In this document: one piece after another, positions 11,777 to 23,161 of the stretch
Numbering within the stretch: position 1 is the stretch's first letter
How the letters are laid out: every line of letters begins with the position of its first letter
From: Cyanophora paradoxa
Taxonomy: Eukaryota; Glaucocystophyceae; Cyanophorales; Cyanophoraceae
Direction of reading: 5' to 3'
DNA: 64,000 nt
Assembly: GCA_004431415.1 (NCBI GenBank)
Contig: QPMI01000022.1
Coordinates: 124,001-188,000, forward strand
Translations under genes and position numbers: made by a program
The notes under the pieces: generated by a model
Seen by the model: the letters and a program-made list of their open reading frames with translations, nothing else
Database searches by the model: none
Told to the model about the DNA's origin: nothing

Positions 11777-13341
11777 ATGGCGCCCGCTAGTTTCTTCGTA
11801 GCCAACATCGACAACTCGGCCCCATTGAAATCGGTCCCGGATGGCCAATCTTCCGCATGCAAGGCGAACTTCATCCGCCAGGCCGTGAGCTCGGAGACGG
11901 CCGCGGACACGATCTTCGGGCTGACAGAGTTAAACGCCAAAACGCAGTGCGCCTCTGAATGCTTTCTTCCAGCGCACGCAGCGCCCTGATCGCGGCCGCC
12001 ATGGATGCCGCGCAGGGCCCGCCAGATCGCGGAACAGTTCGAGCTGGGGCACGGCGACTACGACTTCGGGGGCCACGACATTTCGATGTACATGGTGCCC
12101 CGGCGCTTCACATCGCTCGACAGCTACGTCGCCTCCAAAGTGCGTGGCCTCCTCTCGCTCTTCCGAGCGGATCTATCTAGCTTCGTCTCACGCCGACCCC
12201 CGCGCGCGCGCGCCCCCCGCAGGAGGGCAAGTACATCATGGTCCCGCTCCTAGACTCGCTGTCGGACTTCGTCTTCCTCGTCGCCGTCGTCCACTTCCCC
12301 CACAAGAAGAAGCGGACCGCCGGGAGCGACGGGAGCGACGGCCTCTGCCGCGCGGAGGAGCGGGCGATGCGCGCGCGGCTCCAGGCGTCCAATCCCGGGA
12401 GGCGCGTCTACAGCTTCGTGATCGGCGACTTCAACAGGACGGCGGCCGTCCTGAGGCGGGACGTCGGCTGGGGCCCCGAGTGGTCCTTCGCCGTCGAACG
12501 GGACGACAAGATCGACAACGTCGTGTCCCGCGGGCCCGCCGGCGCCGCGCGCATGGTGCGCCCCTCACGGATCTATCTATCTATCTATCTACCTCGCCCC
12601 GCAGCTGATCTGATCTGATCTGATCTTCAGGTCTCCGCCGCGTTCGACGGCACGACCCGATTCACGCACGAGCCCCTGCTCGTCGTCTTCGAGCTCATCG
12701 CGAGCCCGGAGGCCCCGCTGCCGGCCCCGCCCGCGGCCGTCGCCCCCGCGCTGTCGGAGAAGAAGGAGAAGGAGAAGAAGGAGGTGGAGGGGGCACCGGT
12801 GCAGCCGCCCGGGCCCGGAGCCAAGACGCGCGCGGGGGCCGCAGCGCCGCGGAAGGCGGCAGCAGGCGGCGGCGCAGCGGCAGCCCGGGCGAAGCGCGTG
12901 GCCCCTCTGGAGGCGCCGGCGGCTCCGACAAAGGCAGCAGCGGGCGCTGGCGCGGCGGCGGCACGGGCAAGGCGCGTCTCCCCCGCGGAGGCGCCGGCGG
13001 CTCCGGCGCAGCCTGTACCCCCACCCAAGGCGAAACCCGCACCCCCGCGGAGAAGCCGGCGGCTCCGGCGCAGCCTGTACCCCACCCAAGGCGAAACCCG
13101 CACCCCCGCGGAGAAGCTGGCGGCTCCGGCGCAGCGTGCAGCCGGAGGCAGGGCGAAGCCGGCACCCCCCGCGGGGCGGCGGCGGCTCCGGCGCCGCCCG
13201 CGCCCGCGGCCAAGGCGCAGGCGCAGGCCCGCGCCAAGCCCGGGGCAGCCCCCAGGGCGCCCGCGGGGCGCCGGGTCCCCGCCTCGGCGAACTGAGATCG
13301 CCGGCGCCCGGAGTTTGTTATCGAGATGTCTAGCTGTATAG
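11777..13341 (+). CDS. Endonuclease/exonuclease/phosphatase (EEP) superfamily protein with low-complexity tail
   Basis: Four exons (11777-11946, 12016-12139, 12223-12555, 12631-13341) join in phase to about 445 aa. The first 240 residues follow the EEP fold: FFVANIDN (first strand and Asn), DTIFGLTEL (catalytic Glu position), ISMYMVPRR, FVIGDFNRTA (the G-D-x-N metal motif), DKIDNVV (the 'iD' motif) and THEPLLVVFEL (replacing the usual S-D-H-x-P-l). Members hydrolyse phosphodiesters in DNA, RNA or phosphoinositides; the substrate cannot be read here. The replacement of SD in SDH by T is worth noting but His is kept. Residues after about 240 are Ala/Pro/Lys-rich with a KEKEKKE patch and an out-of-frame tandem repeat. 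The ATG was chosen because it directly precedes the first EEP strand. Additional upstream coding (TWPDFYYLGNLYPP near 11570) is possible. Confidence 0.75.
12994..13116 (+). repeat. Two-copy tandem repeat, 62 nt + 61 nt, inside coding sequence
   Basis: Copy 1 (12994-13055, 62 nt) and copy 2 (13056-13116, 61 nt) are identical except for one fewer C in the second. A third, diverged copy follows. Neither unit is a multiple of three, but their sum is 123 nt, so the reading frame is shifted in copy 2 and restored after it. The same DNA therefore encodes two different peptides in succession. Confidence 0.85.
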
Positions 13342-13744
13342 AAGATTTATATTTCTAGTTAGGCGTCACTAGTACTAGTAGAATTCTGCACAGGCGCAGT
13401 CTATGTCCTTCCGCTTCAATCTCTGTTTCAGCCTCCATCAACTTATTCAAATTTCAACTTCAACAAGCAGTTTAATGTCAGCCTCCAGCGGCTTTCAGGT
13501 TTCTTAAGCTTGTAGAGACCTCGCTGTAATTTAATTTATCATCTCGATCTCTGAAGCGAAGCGCGCATGTAAAGCCATGCACGTGAACTTACATTTATCT
13601 AGATCTGTGCACCGTGGCACGTGAGATTAAATGAGAGGATTCGAATATACTCGATGATCATGATATGGAAAGTATTTGAAAAACACGATTCCCGAGCCTG
13701 GGCAGCTGCCGCAGTGCTAGTTATAGCGCTATACCTAACTTGAC
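13342..13744. other. Convergent intergenic spacer, AT-richer
   Basis: About 400 bp between the stop of the EEP gene (+) and the stop of the large oxygenase gene (-). It is lower in GC than its surroundings, consistent with two facing 3' UTRs. Nothing else is recognised. Confidence 0.6.
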
Positions 13745-16700
13745 TTAGAAGAAATGCGACTTCAACTTGGTCGTGGCCTGCGCTTGCGCCTGGAGGCGCC
13801 GCGCCGCCTCCTTCTTGGCCGAGCGCTGCGCGTACTGGCCGTGGGCCGCCCCTTTGAGCTTGCTCCGCGTCTCCCGCGGCCGGCCCGGGCCCCGGCCCCG
13901 CCGCGCTTCCTCCTCCCGGCGCCTCCGCTCCTCGTCCTCCTCCTCCCGGCGCCTCCGTTCCTCGGCTCGGAAGCGCTCGCGCCGTTCCTCTGTCAGGCGC
14001 CGCTCATCCGCCCGGCGCCGCCTGTCGCGGATGCGTCTGACCGCCCTCTCCGCTTCGGTCCGCGGCCCGCGGCTGCTCCTCCTCTTCTTCGGGCCGGGAC
14101 TCGGGCCGGGGCCCGGGCCGGCCCCCCGCTTTAGCTTCTTCTCCTTGGCCGACGACGCTTCGTAGTCCTCGGGCGAAGGCGGCGGGCGCCGGCGCTTCGT
14201 GTTCGAGGGCGGCGGGGCCGCCTCCTCCCCCCCCTCCTCCTCCTCCTCGTCATCCTCCCCCTCCTCGTCATCATCCACCGCCTCCACCTCCTCCTCCTCC
14301 TCGCCAGGCGGGGCAGCCCGATCAGAGCCGCGGGGGCGACCGAGAGAAGGCCGGGCCGCACCTCCTCCTCCTCGCCCTCCTCGCTCTCGTCCTCATCCTC
14401 CTCCCCCTCGTCCTCCTCGTCTTCTTCCTCCTCGTCCTCGTCCTCTTCGACCTCCCTGTAGCTCGTCACGCGGCGGAGGCTCCTCAGCGCCCCACCGCCC
14501 CGCGAGACACGCCCCTCCTCCTCCTCCTCCTCCTCCTCCTCGCGCAGCCGCGCCCTGGCCCGCTTTGCCGGCGGCGCCGAAGGCTCATCCTCCTCCTCCT
14601 CCTCCTCCTCCTCTGGCTTGCGCCGGCGCCTTGCCGGCCTGCCGCGGCGCCTGCTGGCCCCGGCGGGCGACCGCGGCACCTCCCCCTCCTCTCCGTCCTG
14701 AGCAAGGCGAGGGGGAGAGAGTACAGGGTACACGATCAGAGCCGAAGAGAAAAACTGCGCGGAAAAAGCGCACCGAGGAGGCGCCCTCCTCCTCCTCCTC
14801 TTCCTCGTCCTCTTCATGCGTGCGCCTCGACCGTTCCCGCTGCCGCTGCCGCTGCTTCACGGCTGCGGCTGCGGCTGCGGCTGCGGCTGCGGCTTGGGAG
14901 CCGGGCCGGCCGCCGGCGCCGACGCCGGCGGCCCGGGAGGGAGACGGGTGCGGGGGGTCGAGCCGCGGGAATGTGCGGAGGAGGGCCGGGGTGCGAGCGG
15001 CCGCGGCCCCCTCGCCCTTCCCCCTGGCGTCGCTCCGGCCCCACCGGCCCTCGTTCCGGTCGCCCCCGGGCTCCTTCCTTTCGAGGGCCGGAGGAGACGG
15101 TGCCGGTACCGCCAAGGCCGCGAGCCGGGTGGAGAAGCGGGCGGAGGGGGCCGGGTCGGAGTCGGGGGCGGGGGCGGGGGAGGCCCGAGGGGGCGCTGGC
15201 TCGGGGGGGAGGGGCTGGCTTCTCCCTGGAAGACGGGGCGGCGGCGGCAGGGGCCGCGGGGGCGGCACAAGCAGCGGCTTTCCCTGCAAAGGAGAAGGAG
15301 AAGGAGTGGGCGACGGACGCCGCGGCGCCGCCGCCGCCGCCGCGGGCGCTGCTGCGCCGACGACGGCCCTCGGAGGCGGCGAGGGGGCGGGCTGGAAGGC
15401 GAAGGGCGCGGGCGGTCCCGCCGCGCGCGGCGGGGCGCCGGCGGCGGGGGGACGGTAAATCGGGGGCCCGCGGGGCAAGGCGGCGGGGTGCATGCGGGGC
15501 ACGGGGCCCTTAGGGCCGGGGCCGGGGCCGGGGCCGAGGCTGGGGCCGGATGCGAAGCGGGGGGCCGCCGCCGGGACGCGGGCCGGGGCTCCAGCTCCGG
15601 CTCCGGCTCCGACTCCCGGCGCGCGACGCCCGCCAGAGGCCGGCCGCGCTCTCTGGTGGGGTACGCTTCGATTAGGAGGGGGGTCTATTTATAGGAGGGG
15701 CGAAGGGGGCGGCAGTGGCACAGCGTACCCGGAGGTTCGTGCCGCGCAGCGCAGCCTCCTCGATCCTGCGAGGGCGGATCAGGTGAGGAAAGGGGGTGAA
15801 TCAGATGAGGATGGGGTACGCTCACTCTTCGGGGGTAGGGGCGTCGATCTTGAGGTTGTTCGCGAGGGCGAAGACGCCGCAGAAGCTGCGCGGACCCGTC
15901 CAAGGCGACGTCAGGCCGGGGGGGTGTACGGGGTAACGGCGAAGCCCTAACGTGGTGTGGTGGGGGATACGGCAAAGGGCGCACCGCGCGGACGTGTCGG
16001 GCTCCGGCTCCGCCCCGTGCTCCAGCAGCTTGCCCTGTACCCCCAAAGTAAGATCCGGTAAAAGCCAAGAAATGGGGGTACGGACCTGGATGAGGACGAC
16101 GTCGCCGTGGCGGGGGTACAGCTTCGTGCCGAGGCCGGGAAGGACAAGGGGGTGCAGGTCCACGTCCGGGATTCCCGTCGGCTGCGCCGAAAGCCTCGGT
16201 CAGGACAGAAATGAGGAAAGAAGAAAAAGGGGGGTACGTGGCAGTAGATAAGGGCGGCGAAGGACCCGAGCGCATCGTTCTCGTCCGTGTGCAGCGCCGA
16301 GGAGCTGGGGTGAGGGGAGTTAGTTTCGGGGGGGTACAGGGGAACGAAAGGGGGGTACTGCAATGCCGGGTTCAGGTAGAAGCGGGACCAGAGGCCGTAG
16401 TGGCAGGGGAGGATCCGCCCCGAGAACCCCCCCATCGCGTGCCGCGCCTGCAGATGGGGGTAAGGGAAAGAAAGTATTCGAGGGGTGGGGGTACAGCGCG
16501 CCATGTAGCGGGAGGCGTCCGGGGCGAGCCGGGCGGTTGCGTACCAGAGGCGGCGGAGGAGCGGCCGGAGGCGCCTGTGGTGCTCGGGGAGGCGGGGGTC
16601 CTCCAGGGTCCGCCCGAAGGCCTTCATCAGGCGGATCTGTACCCCGAGCGTAAGAGTCTCCTTCGGCTAAGAGTAAGAGAAGACCGGAGCGTGTTTCCTT

Positions 16701-19700
16701 CATAGGAATCTCTCCTCTAGAAGAATCTCGCCTTTAGAAGAATCGTGTCTCCGGAGGAAGAATATAAAGGAATCTCTCGAGCAGGGGCGCACGGGCGTGG
16801 GGAGCTTGCAGGAGCCCCGGTTGGTGCCCGTGCTCATGAAGGGGCCGCGCACCCCGCTGCTGCGAAAAGGGGGCGTCAGACGCGAAGCGAGGTGGCCCGG
16901 TCTGCGCCCCGGCACATGCACCTGTTCTTCTCCTTGCGCGGCTTCGCAGCACCGTTTTGGGGGGCGCCAGGCGGTGGCGGCGGCGGCGGGGGCCGCGGGC
17001 GGGGAGGCGCCCTGGCCGCCGCGTCTGGGACGCGCCCGCCGGGGCACGATGCCGCATCGGCGCACAGCAGGCCCCTCTGCAGCAAAGAATGCACCGCCTG
17101 CAACGTCGACGGAAAAGGGGGTACGGAAATCATAAGCACAGTGGGGGAATCTCGGCGGGGAGGGTACCGCACGTCAGCGCTGGCCGCCGCCGTCGGCGTC
17201 GTGCTGAAGGGCATCGACACACCGGCGAAGGCGAATGCGCCTGCCCAGATTCGAACCCGCGCCCGGCGGGGGTACGGATACTTATCGAAGCGGCGCACCT
17301 TTGACGGCGGCGCTGGCGAACTCGTCCGCGAACAGTCCGGGGAGCCTGCAGGGCCTTAGAGGAGGGAAAAGAGTTGACGGAGAAGGCTTAGAAGACCGCG
17401 GGCGGGTACCAGCAGAGCACGAGACCGTCGTTGAGGCAGGAGATCCCGAAGTGCTTTCCGCGCTCCAGTACTCCCGGCAACCCATGGCCCTCCTAGGATG
17501 CCATAAGATAGAAGAAGCGGCGTCGGAGGGGGGTACGCCGTTCAGCGCGCACGCAGCGGTGCATGTCGAAGGAGCGCTGATCGAGGGGCGTGCGGGGGTA
17601 CGGCACCTCCACCCGAATGAGGCCGGCACCCCCCCTGGCCCTGTCCACCATCCCCGCGATGCGCCCAGCGAGGCCGGGGGCCTCCCCTTCGAAGAAGGCG
17701 TCCGCCTCTCCGGCCCCTCCCTCCGCCGCCTGCGCATGTTTCAGCTAAGGCTTAAGAGGGGGGTACGGGAGGTGTCCGGCTCGCCTGCAGCGCGTCGAGG
17801 GCCTCGCCGACGAAGTCGTACCCCCCGCAGAGGCTCCGCCACTCGGCGGTGGGGCCCTCCCCCGCGTTGGCCCCGAGAAGCCGGGGCAGCTGCGGCGAAA
17901 ATGCAAGTGAGCGGGCGGCAATCGACCGCGAGAACGCTAAATCAAGGACCTGGTACGATCGCTCGCCCCAGCGAAAGGAGGCGGAGCAGTCGTCCATGCG
18001 CCCGACTTGGCTCGCCGGGCGGGGGGCGGAGGAGGAGACCGAAGGCCCAGCCTGCGGTTCGGATTCGGGATCCGGCCCGGGCGCAGAAGGCGAGGAGGGA
18101 GGCGAGAGCTGAGGGTCCGGGGGATGCTGTGCGGGAGGCGGGGGCGGGGTGGGGCGCGGCGCCGGCGCGGCGGCCGGCGCGGGCGGCAGCAGGAAGGAGG
18201 GGGGCGGCCGGGTCGAGGGGTACCGCTGCTGCTGCTGCTGCAGGGAAGCCGCGGCCGGGGGGAGCCAGGAGGACGAGGAGAAGGGGGAGGAGGAGGAGGA
18301 ACGGTTTGAGGGCTCGGGCGGAGGCGGGGGTACAGGCTGGCCGCGGGAGGAAGAGGACGAGGAGGGGGAAGCGAAAGCGGAGTCGGCGCCCGGAAGAGAA
18401 GGCGGGGGCGGGGCGCTCGGGACGAAGGGGACGGCGCCGGGCGCGCGGGCCGAAGCCGCTGCCGCAGGCTCGCTGGGCTGCGAAGGGCGACGGGGCGGAC
18501 CACCGGCGTGGCTGGGGGAAGGGCCGCGGGGCTCCGACGGACTCGCTTGCCCTTGCCCCGGCCCTCGGATAGCCGCTGCGAAAGGGCCGGTCTGGCTGCC
18601 TGCGCAGGCGCCGGCGCCGGCGGGGGCGCCGGGCCGCCGCTGGCGCCGCCGGCGAAGAGGCGGGGCGGGACGCTTCCACCCGCTGCGAGGGAGGCGGGGC
18701 GGGGCCGGGGCCGGGGCCGGGGGAGGCTCCGACGGACTCGCTGGACCTGCAATAGGGTCCGGTCTGGCCGCCGCCGCCGCCTCCGCCTCCGCCGCCGCCG
18801 CCGCCGGTCGGAAGCGCCGGGCCGCCGCTGGCACCGCCGCCGGCTGAGACCCGCCGGAAGAGGCGGGACGCCAGTCTCCCGCCCGCTGCGAGGGATGCAC
18901 GGGCGCCGCCTCCCGAGGCGGGGGCGGGGGCGGGGGCGGGGCCGGGGGTGCCGAGGAGGACAGCGGGGTGGAGGAGGGGGCGGCCGCGGAGGCCAGCATC
19001 GCCAGCCGACGACCAGGGCCCGCCTCCCGGGCCCCGTCGAGGCCGAGAGGCTGCCGCGGGGCCGGCGCGGTCGCAGGCGGCACCGGCCCCAGCCGCTCTG
19101 AAGCCTCCTCGAGTTTCTGCGGCGGGGGCGCCGTCTCCGCTGCGGGTGGCTTATTCTTCCGCGCCCGCCGCTTCCGCGGCGTCTGCTCCGGCGGCGGTGG
19201 CGGCGGAGGCGGCAGCGCCGGCGGCAGCGGCGGCAGCGGCGGCGCCGGCGGGGCGCGGCGGGGGTGAGGAGGCGCCGAGGTGGGCCCCGGGCACCGCCGG
19301 CCCGGGCCGCTCGCCCCGAGGAAAGGCGGGGGCGGGGGCGGAAAGGGCCCCCAACCCGCCTTCAGCGCCTCCTGCGAGACGGCCATCGCCAGAGCAGCCT
19401 GGAACCCCGCATCGCCTGGAGGCCGCGAAACGTGGAATGTGGGCGGCGGAGGCGGGGGTGGGGGCGGGGGCGGCGCTGCGGGGGCCGACGGGGCGGGCAC
19501 CGGCCCCGTCCACTGAAACGCGGGCGGCGGCTGCGAGGGCGGCGCTGGCGGGGGCAGAGGCGGGGGCAGAGGCGGAGACGGCGGCCCCGCGGCAAGGGCC
19601 GACTGGGGCGGCAAAGGGCCCGGCCAATCCCGCGCCTCCTGAACCGGCGGCGCGAACGGCGGCCAAGCGGCCCCTTCCGCGCCGCCGGCGTGAGCGAAGG

Positions 19701-20898
19701 GAGGGATCAGGGACTGGGGCTCGGTCCCAGACGGGCTGAAGTGGGGGGGCGAAGGGAAGAACGGCTGGGCTGGGGGCGGCGACCGAGCCGGCGATGCCGC
19801 CGCGTTGGGGGCGTGGTGGGATGGGTGCTGGAAGGGGTACGGCGCGCCGGTGGGGGCCCGGGGAAGGTCCGGTGGCGGGGGCGAGGAGAAGAAGTGGGGC
19901 GAGGCTACGAAGGGACGGGCGGGGGACGGCGAAGGGGCGATAAAATTGAATGGGAAAGCGGGCGGGGCGTTCTCCGGGGGCGGAGGGGGCGACGTCGTCG
20001 CGGGGTACGAGCACGGAGAATTGTGGGGCCGGGTAGGGTACGGCCCCGGCCCAGCTCCAGACTGGTCGAAACGCGCGCCCGGCGAGGCAATGTTTGCTTC
20101 GGAAAACTGTGGCTGACGCTGCGTGTTGCCCTGGTGGTACGGGTGCGATTCGGCGAACTCGATACGGTGCGAGGAGGCGCCGGTCACGACCGGGTGCTGC
20201 AGCTGCTGCATGTGCTGCTGAACGGGCGATCCGCGAGAAGCTAAGGGCGTCGGTGCTTCGCCGGCGTTGCCGCGGCTGTAGCTGTTGCGCTCCGCGCCGC
20301 AAGCGCTAGCGCCGAAGTAGCTGGGCGGCAGGCCCGGGGTCGATGCCGCGCTTGCTGGGGAGAGCTCTTGAACAGGCGTCATCTGGCTGCTACGCGCCGC
20401 ACGCGCGACCGGCGTGTGATCGCCGGAGGGCGCGGCTCGCGCTCCGATTACGTCAGCGCTGCAGCTCGGATAGCTTGGGTGGCTCTGGTGATCGCTGATC
20501 GCGCTGAACATGAAGTCGCAGTGCTGCTGTGGCTGCCTCTTGCCCTCGATCGTCGCCAGACCTCTGCCCCACCCCAGTCTGCGCTCTAATCGGTGCGCGG
20601 ACCGTCCCGGCGTCCCCAAGGAGCGTATGAGCGCGTACCTTTTCTGATTCGACGGCGCCGCGTGCGATGCGGAAGCCGTGTGTCGCCCGGACGACGCGGA
20701 GAGCGCCTCAGCGCCAGGCTCCACTGGCCCGTGCGAGGGCGTCGCGACGGGAGCGCCCCATGCATATGCGAACGCGTCGCGTGAATCCGAATGCATCGCC
20801 GGCGAGCTCTTTGCAGCCCTCGCCTGCACACCACTACCCCCTTTCCTGGGCACGCATACCCGGGCAGCGGCATGCACGTATGCCGCCGCCGGCCACAT
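13745..20898 (-). CDS. Very large protein: proline-rich N-terminus, 2OG-Fe(II) oxygenase-like core, acidic/basic tail
   Basis: The first exon (20898 to about 17780) is open for over 1000 codons of Pro/Ala/Gln/Ser-rich sequence, ending in a structured part (SFRWGERSYQVLDLAFSR, LCGGYDFVGEALDALQ). Short exons follow: EVPYPRTP; GISCLNDGLVLCW; LPGLFADEFASAAVKG; GPFMSTGTNRGSCKLPTP; then LRRLWYATARLAPDASRYMA, GFSGRILPCHYGLWSRFYLN, LHTDENDALGSFAALIYC, LGTKLYPRHGDVVLIQ, KLLEHGAEPEPDTSARCALC and FCGVFALANN. This gives HxD (codons near 16282-16290), then about 60 residues to a second His (LEHG, near 16017) and an Arg 11 later, the facial-triad and 2OG-binding pattern of Fe(II)/2OG dioxygenases. The frame then continues in phase (IEEAALRGTNLR) into a Pro/Ala-rich and E/K/R-rich nuclear-type tail ending at 13745. 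A nucleic-acid (TET/JBP-like) substrate is possible but unproven. The single-gene model rests on phase-compatible introns near 15664-15744; two genes are the alternative. Confidence 0.65.
16035..16085 (-). other. 51-nt intron with complementary ends and no stop codon
   Basis: Read on the minus strand, this intron of the oxygenase gene begins GTCCGTACCCCCA and ends TGGGGGTACAG, so nine bases near each end are exact reverse complements. Its length is a multiple of three and it contains no stop, so retention would insert 17 residues just before the second metal-binding His. Confidence 0.7.
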
Positions 20899-21340
20899 GC
20901 ACGGCGCCGGCCGGCGCCACGTGCACGCACTTTATCTGCCGCGAAGGGGCAAGACTAGTCCTAGGGCCGGATCGAAGGGAGGGCCGGCCGCGGACCGGAT
21001 CGAAGGGAGGGCCGGCCGCGCGGGGTACGGTATACGTAGGCCGAGGTGCACATGGGGGAGGACCCGCAGCGTGAGGGCGCAGGGGGGCGAGAATTGCGAA
21101 ACCCCGGGCCCAGCCCATTAACGTTGACACTCCGCGCCGCCGCCCTCCCCCCTCCTGCTCCCTCATGATCAACCCCCTTCAGCTTCTCCCAGCCTCCCGG
21201 AACCCGAAGCCTCCCGGGCGCCAGCTCCAGCATGCCGATCGCGAGCGCTCGATGCTTGGTGGGATTCGCGGAGACCGAGCCGGCGAGCTGGCGAAGAGCT
21301 TCGGGCGCAGCGAAGCCGCCGGCGCCCGCCTCCCGGGCCC
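20899..21340. other. Intergenic region with a 2x tandem repeat
   Basis: Between the start of the oxygenase gene and the end of CFAP410, both on the minus strand. A repeat built on ATCGAAGGGAGGGCCGGCCG occurs twice in tandem at about 20968-21020, and GGCGCCGGC-type palindromes are frequent. It probably holds the promoter of the oxygenase gene. No gene seen. Confidence 0.5.
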
Positions 21341-22647
21341 CTACTCGACGCCGAGGGTCTTCAGCCGGTCCGCGCAGAGGCGCTGGATCGCCCTCACGTC
21401 CTCCGCGTTCAGGTCCTGCGAAAGAAGGCTGTGAGCGTAGGGGGATTCGGGGAGGGGGGTACCGGTACCTTCAGGAGGTGCTTGATGGCCGTAATGGTGT
21501 GACCCCGCTGCGAGCTGTGCGAGCTGCCCGCGGCCGTCGCCGCAGCGATCGCTGCCGCCGCCGCGGCGGCCCCGGACTCCGCCGCCGCCGCCGCTGGCGC
21601 CGCCGATCCCGACGGCGCCCGCTCGGGCTTCGCTTGGGGCGCCCCCGAGCCGGCGGGCGAGAGGGGTACGGCGGGGGAGGAAGGGGCGCGGGCGGGGGGG
21701 GAGGAGGCCGCGGGGGCGAGGGCGGCCGCGGGGGCGGAGGGCGCCGAAGGGAGGGAGTTCGCCCAGGGCAGCTGGACCGACTCCGCCTGTCTTCGCTCCG
21801 CGTCCGTCTGCGGCGTGCGAGAGAGAGGAGGCGGGGATCAGGAGGGGGCGCGGCGCCCCGGGGGTACAGCGCGCGCACGATGGCGGAGTTGTCCAGCGTT
21901 TGGAGGTGAGGCAGCGCCTTTATGCAAACGTTCCTGTAGTTCGGCAGCTGCTCGATCGGGTTCTGCAAGGACCGCGGGGCGTCAGGGCGAGCGGCACAGC
22001 AACCCGCGGCCGCAGCGCGCTAGGCAAGCGGGCGCCTGGTTGAGGGACAGGATGGTGAGCTGGGGCAGCTGCGCGCTGCGCGGACGCGCGTGAGCGGCGG
22101 GCGCGCGGCGCGGCTCACGGGGCCGGAGCGGACGCACAGGTGCCGTAGCTCCGACAGGTCGCTGACGGCGTTCTGCAGCAGCGGCGGCGGCGGTCAGCTG
22201 CGCGCGGCGCGGCTCGCGGGCGCAGCGTGCCTTCCGCAGGAAGAGCTCGCGTAGCTTCGTGCATTGCGCGAAGGGCGAAAGGTCCCGCACGCGATTCTGC
22301 GCCGCCGCGAACATCGACGGGCCATCGCGGCACCCTGCGGACGCGGCGCTTGCACGCACGTCCACCAAGGTGACGACCTCGATGTTCTTCGTCTTAGCTA
22401 GCAGGCCGACGTCTGCGGCGGCGGGCGTTGGGCTCGCTTCGGCTAATCAAAACGGGGCTGGGTGTCGGTCGAACCTGCGAGGCCCATTCCCCAGAGGTTC
22501 GCGTTCACGACCTGCTCCAGGCTGGAGGCATTCTTCACCCTGCCGCGCGGCGTCACGGGGCTGCGAGCTCAGCGAACGACAGCTGACGCGAATGGGACGG
22601 GCGACGGCGCACCTCACGAGGAGCACCTCCGGCGTCAGCGTCGTCAT
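21341..22647 (-). CDS. CFAP410: Cilia- and flagella-associated protein 410 homologue
   Basis: Nine exons join in phase to 261 aa, close to the human protein (about 256): 22613-22647, 22475-22539, 22366-22412, 22231-22296, 22138-22172, 22036-22075, 21879-21962, 21469-21807, 21341-21415. The start MTTLTPEVLLVR, NANLWGMGL, NIEVVTL, FAQCTKLRELFLRK, LPQLTILSLNQ and the LRR-cap NPIEQLPNYR...LPHLQTLDN follow the SDS22-type LRR order of CFAP410. After an Ala/Pro linker the last exons give ITAIKHLLK and EDVRAIQRLCADRLKTLG, matching the conserved C-terminal helical oligomerisation module. The protein acts at the basal body and in ciliogenesis with NEK1 in animals (known). Two introns (22173-22230 and 21963-22035) need GC donors to keep frame. 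Presence implies a flagellated stage. Confidence 0.88.
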
Positions 22648-23161
22648 CGGAGCATGCGCGAGCACGTCCAAAGCTCCAAATCGCCCCCTTGCTGAGTTTG
22701 ACGCGTACCCCAAAACCGGCTGACTTGCTTCGAGAAGCCTCGCTCCCGGGGGCGTCCGGGCGCCCGCATCGAAGCTGCGGTCTCTGTGGAGCGTTCTGGA
22801 TCGTAGAGCGCGCCCTCCGCCCCCGCGGCTCAGCATCGTCCCGGACGGAGAGCTCGAGGACGCGTCTCGGCGCCGAGATCGTGCGGCGGAGAGCCGAAGA
22901 ACCCTAGCTAGAGCATTCGGGATCGTTCGGCTTCTTCCGCAGAGCCGGCTGAAGCTTGTGACGGGCGCCCGCGGCCGGCACGACGAAGGCCGCGGCCGCT
23001 CCAGCTGCTGCGGTCGTATGTATCGTCGTCGGACTCGTTTCAGGTGATTCATCGATCTCTGAGTCAGCTACCGCCGCCCCACCCCAGCCTGCGCGCGGGG
23101 GCTCCGATCTGCAGCTGGGCCTAGCTAGAGGGGACAGCGCTAGTGCCCCTCTTCAGCTCCA
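22648..23161. promoter_or_regulatory. Divergent promoter region between CFAP410 and the TIR-GBP gene
   Basis: 514 bp separate two start codons facing away from each other, so promoters and 5' UTRs of both genes should lie here. I see no TATA box or clear motif. Minus-strand open frames here have no splice or domain support. Confidence 0.5.

Noticed and set aside
14199-15502. Long plus-strand frames (over 400 codons) and alternative minus frames opposite the acidic/basic tail
   Set aside because: Low-complexity Ser/Pro/Arg readings of GAG/GAC-rich sequence; only one minus frame joins across the introns in phase with the oxygenase exons.
17235-18572. 445-codon plus-strand open frame
   Set aside because: Antisense to the proline-rich exon of the oxygenase gene; Arg/Gly-rich composition is the expected shadow of Pro/Ala codons in GC-rich DNA.
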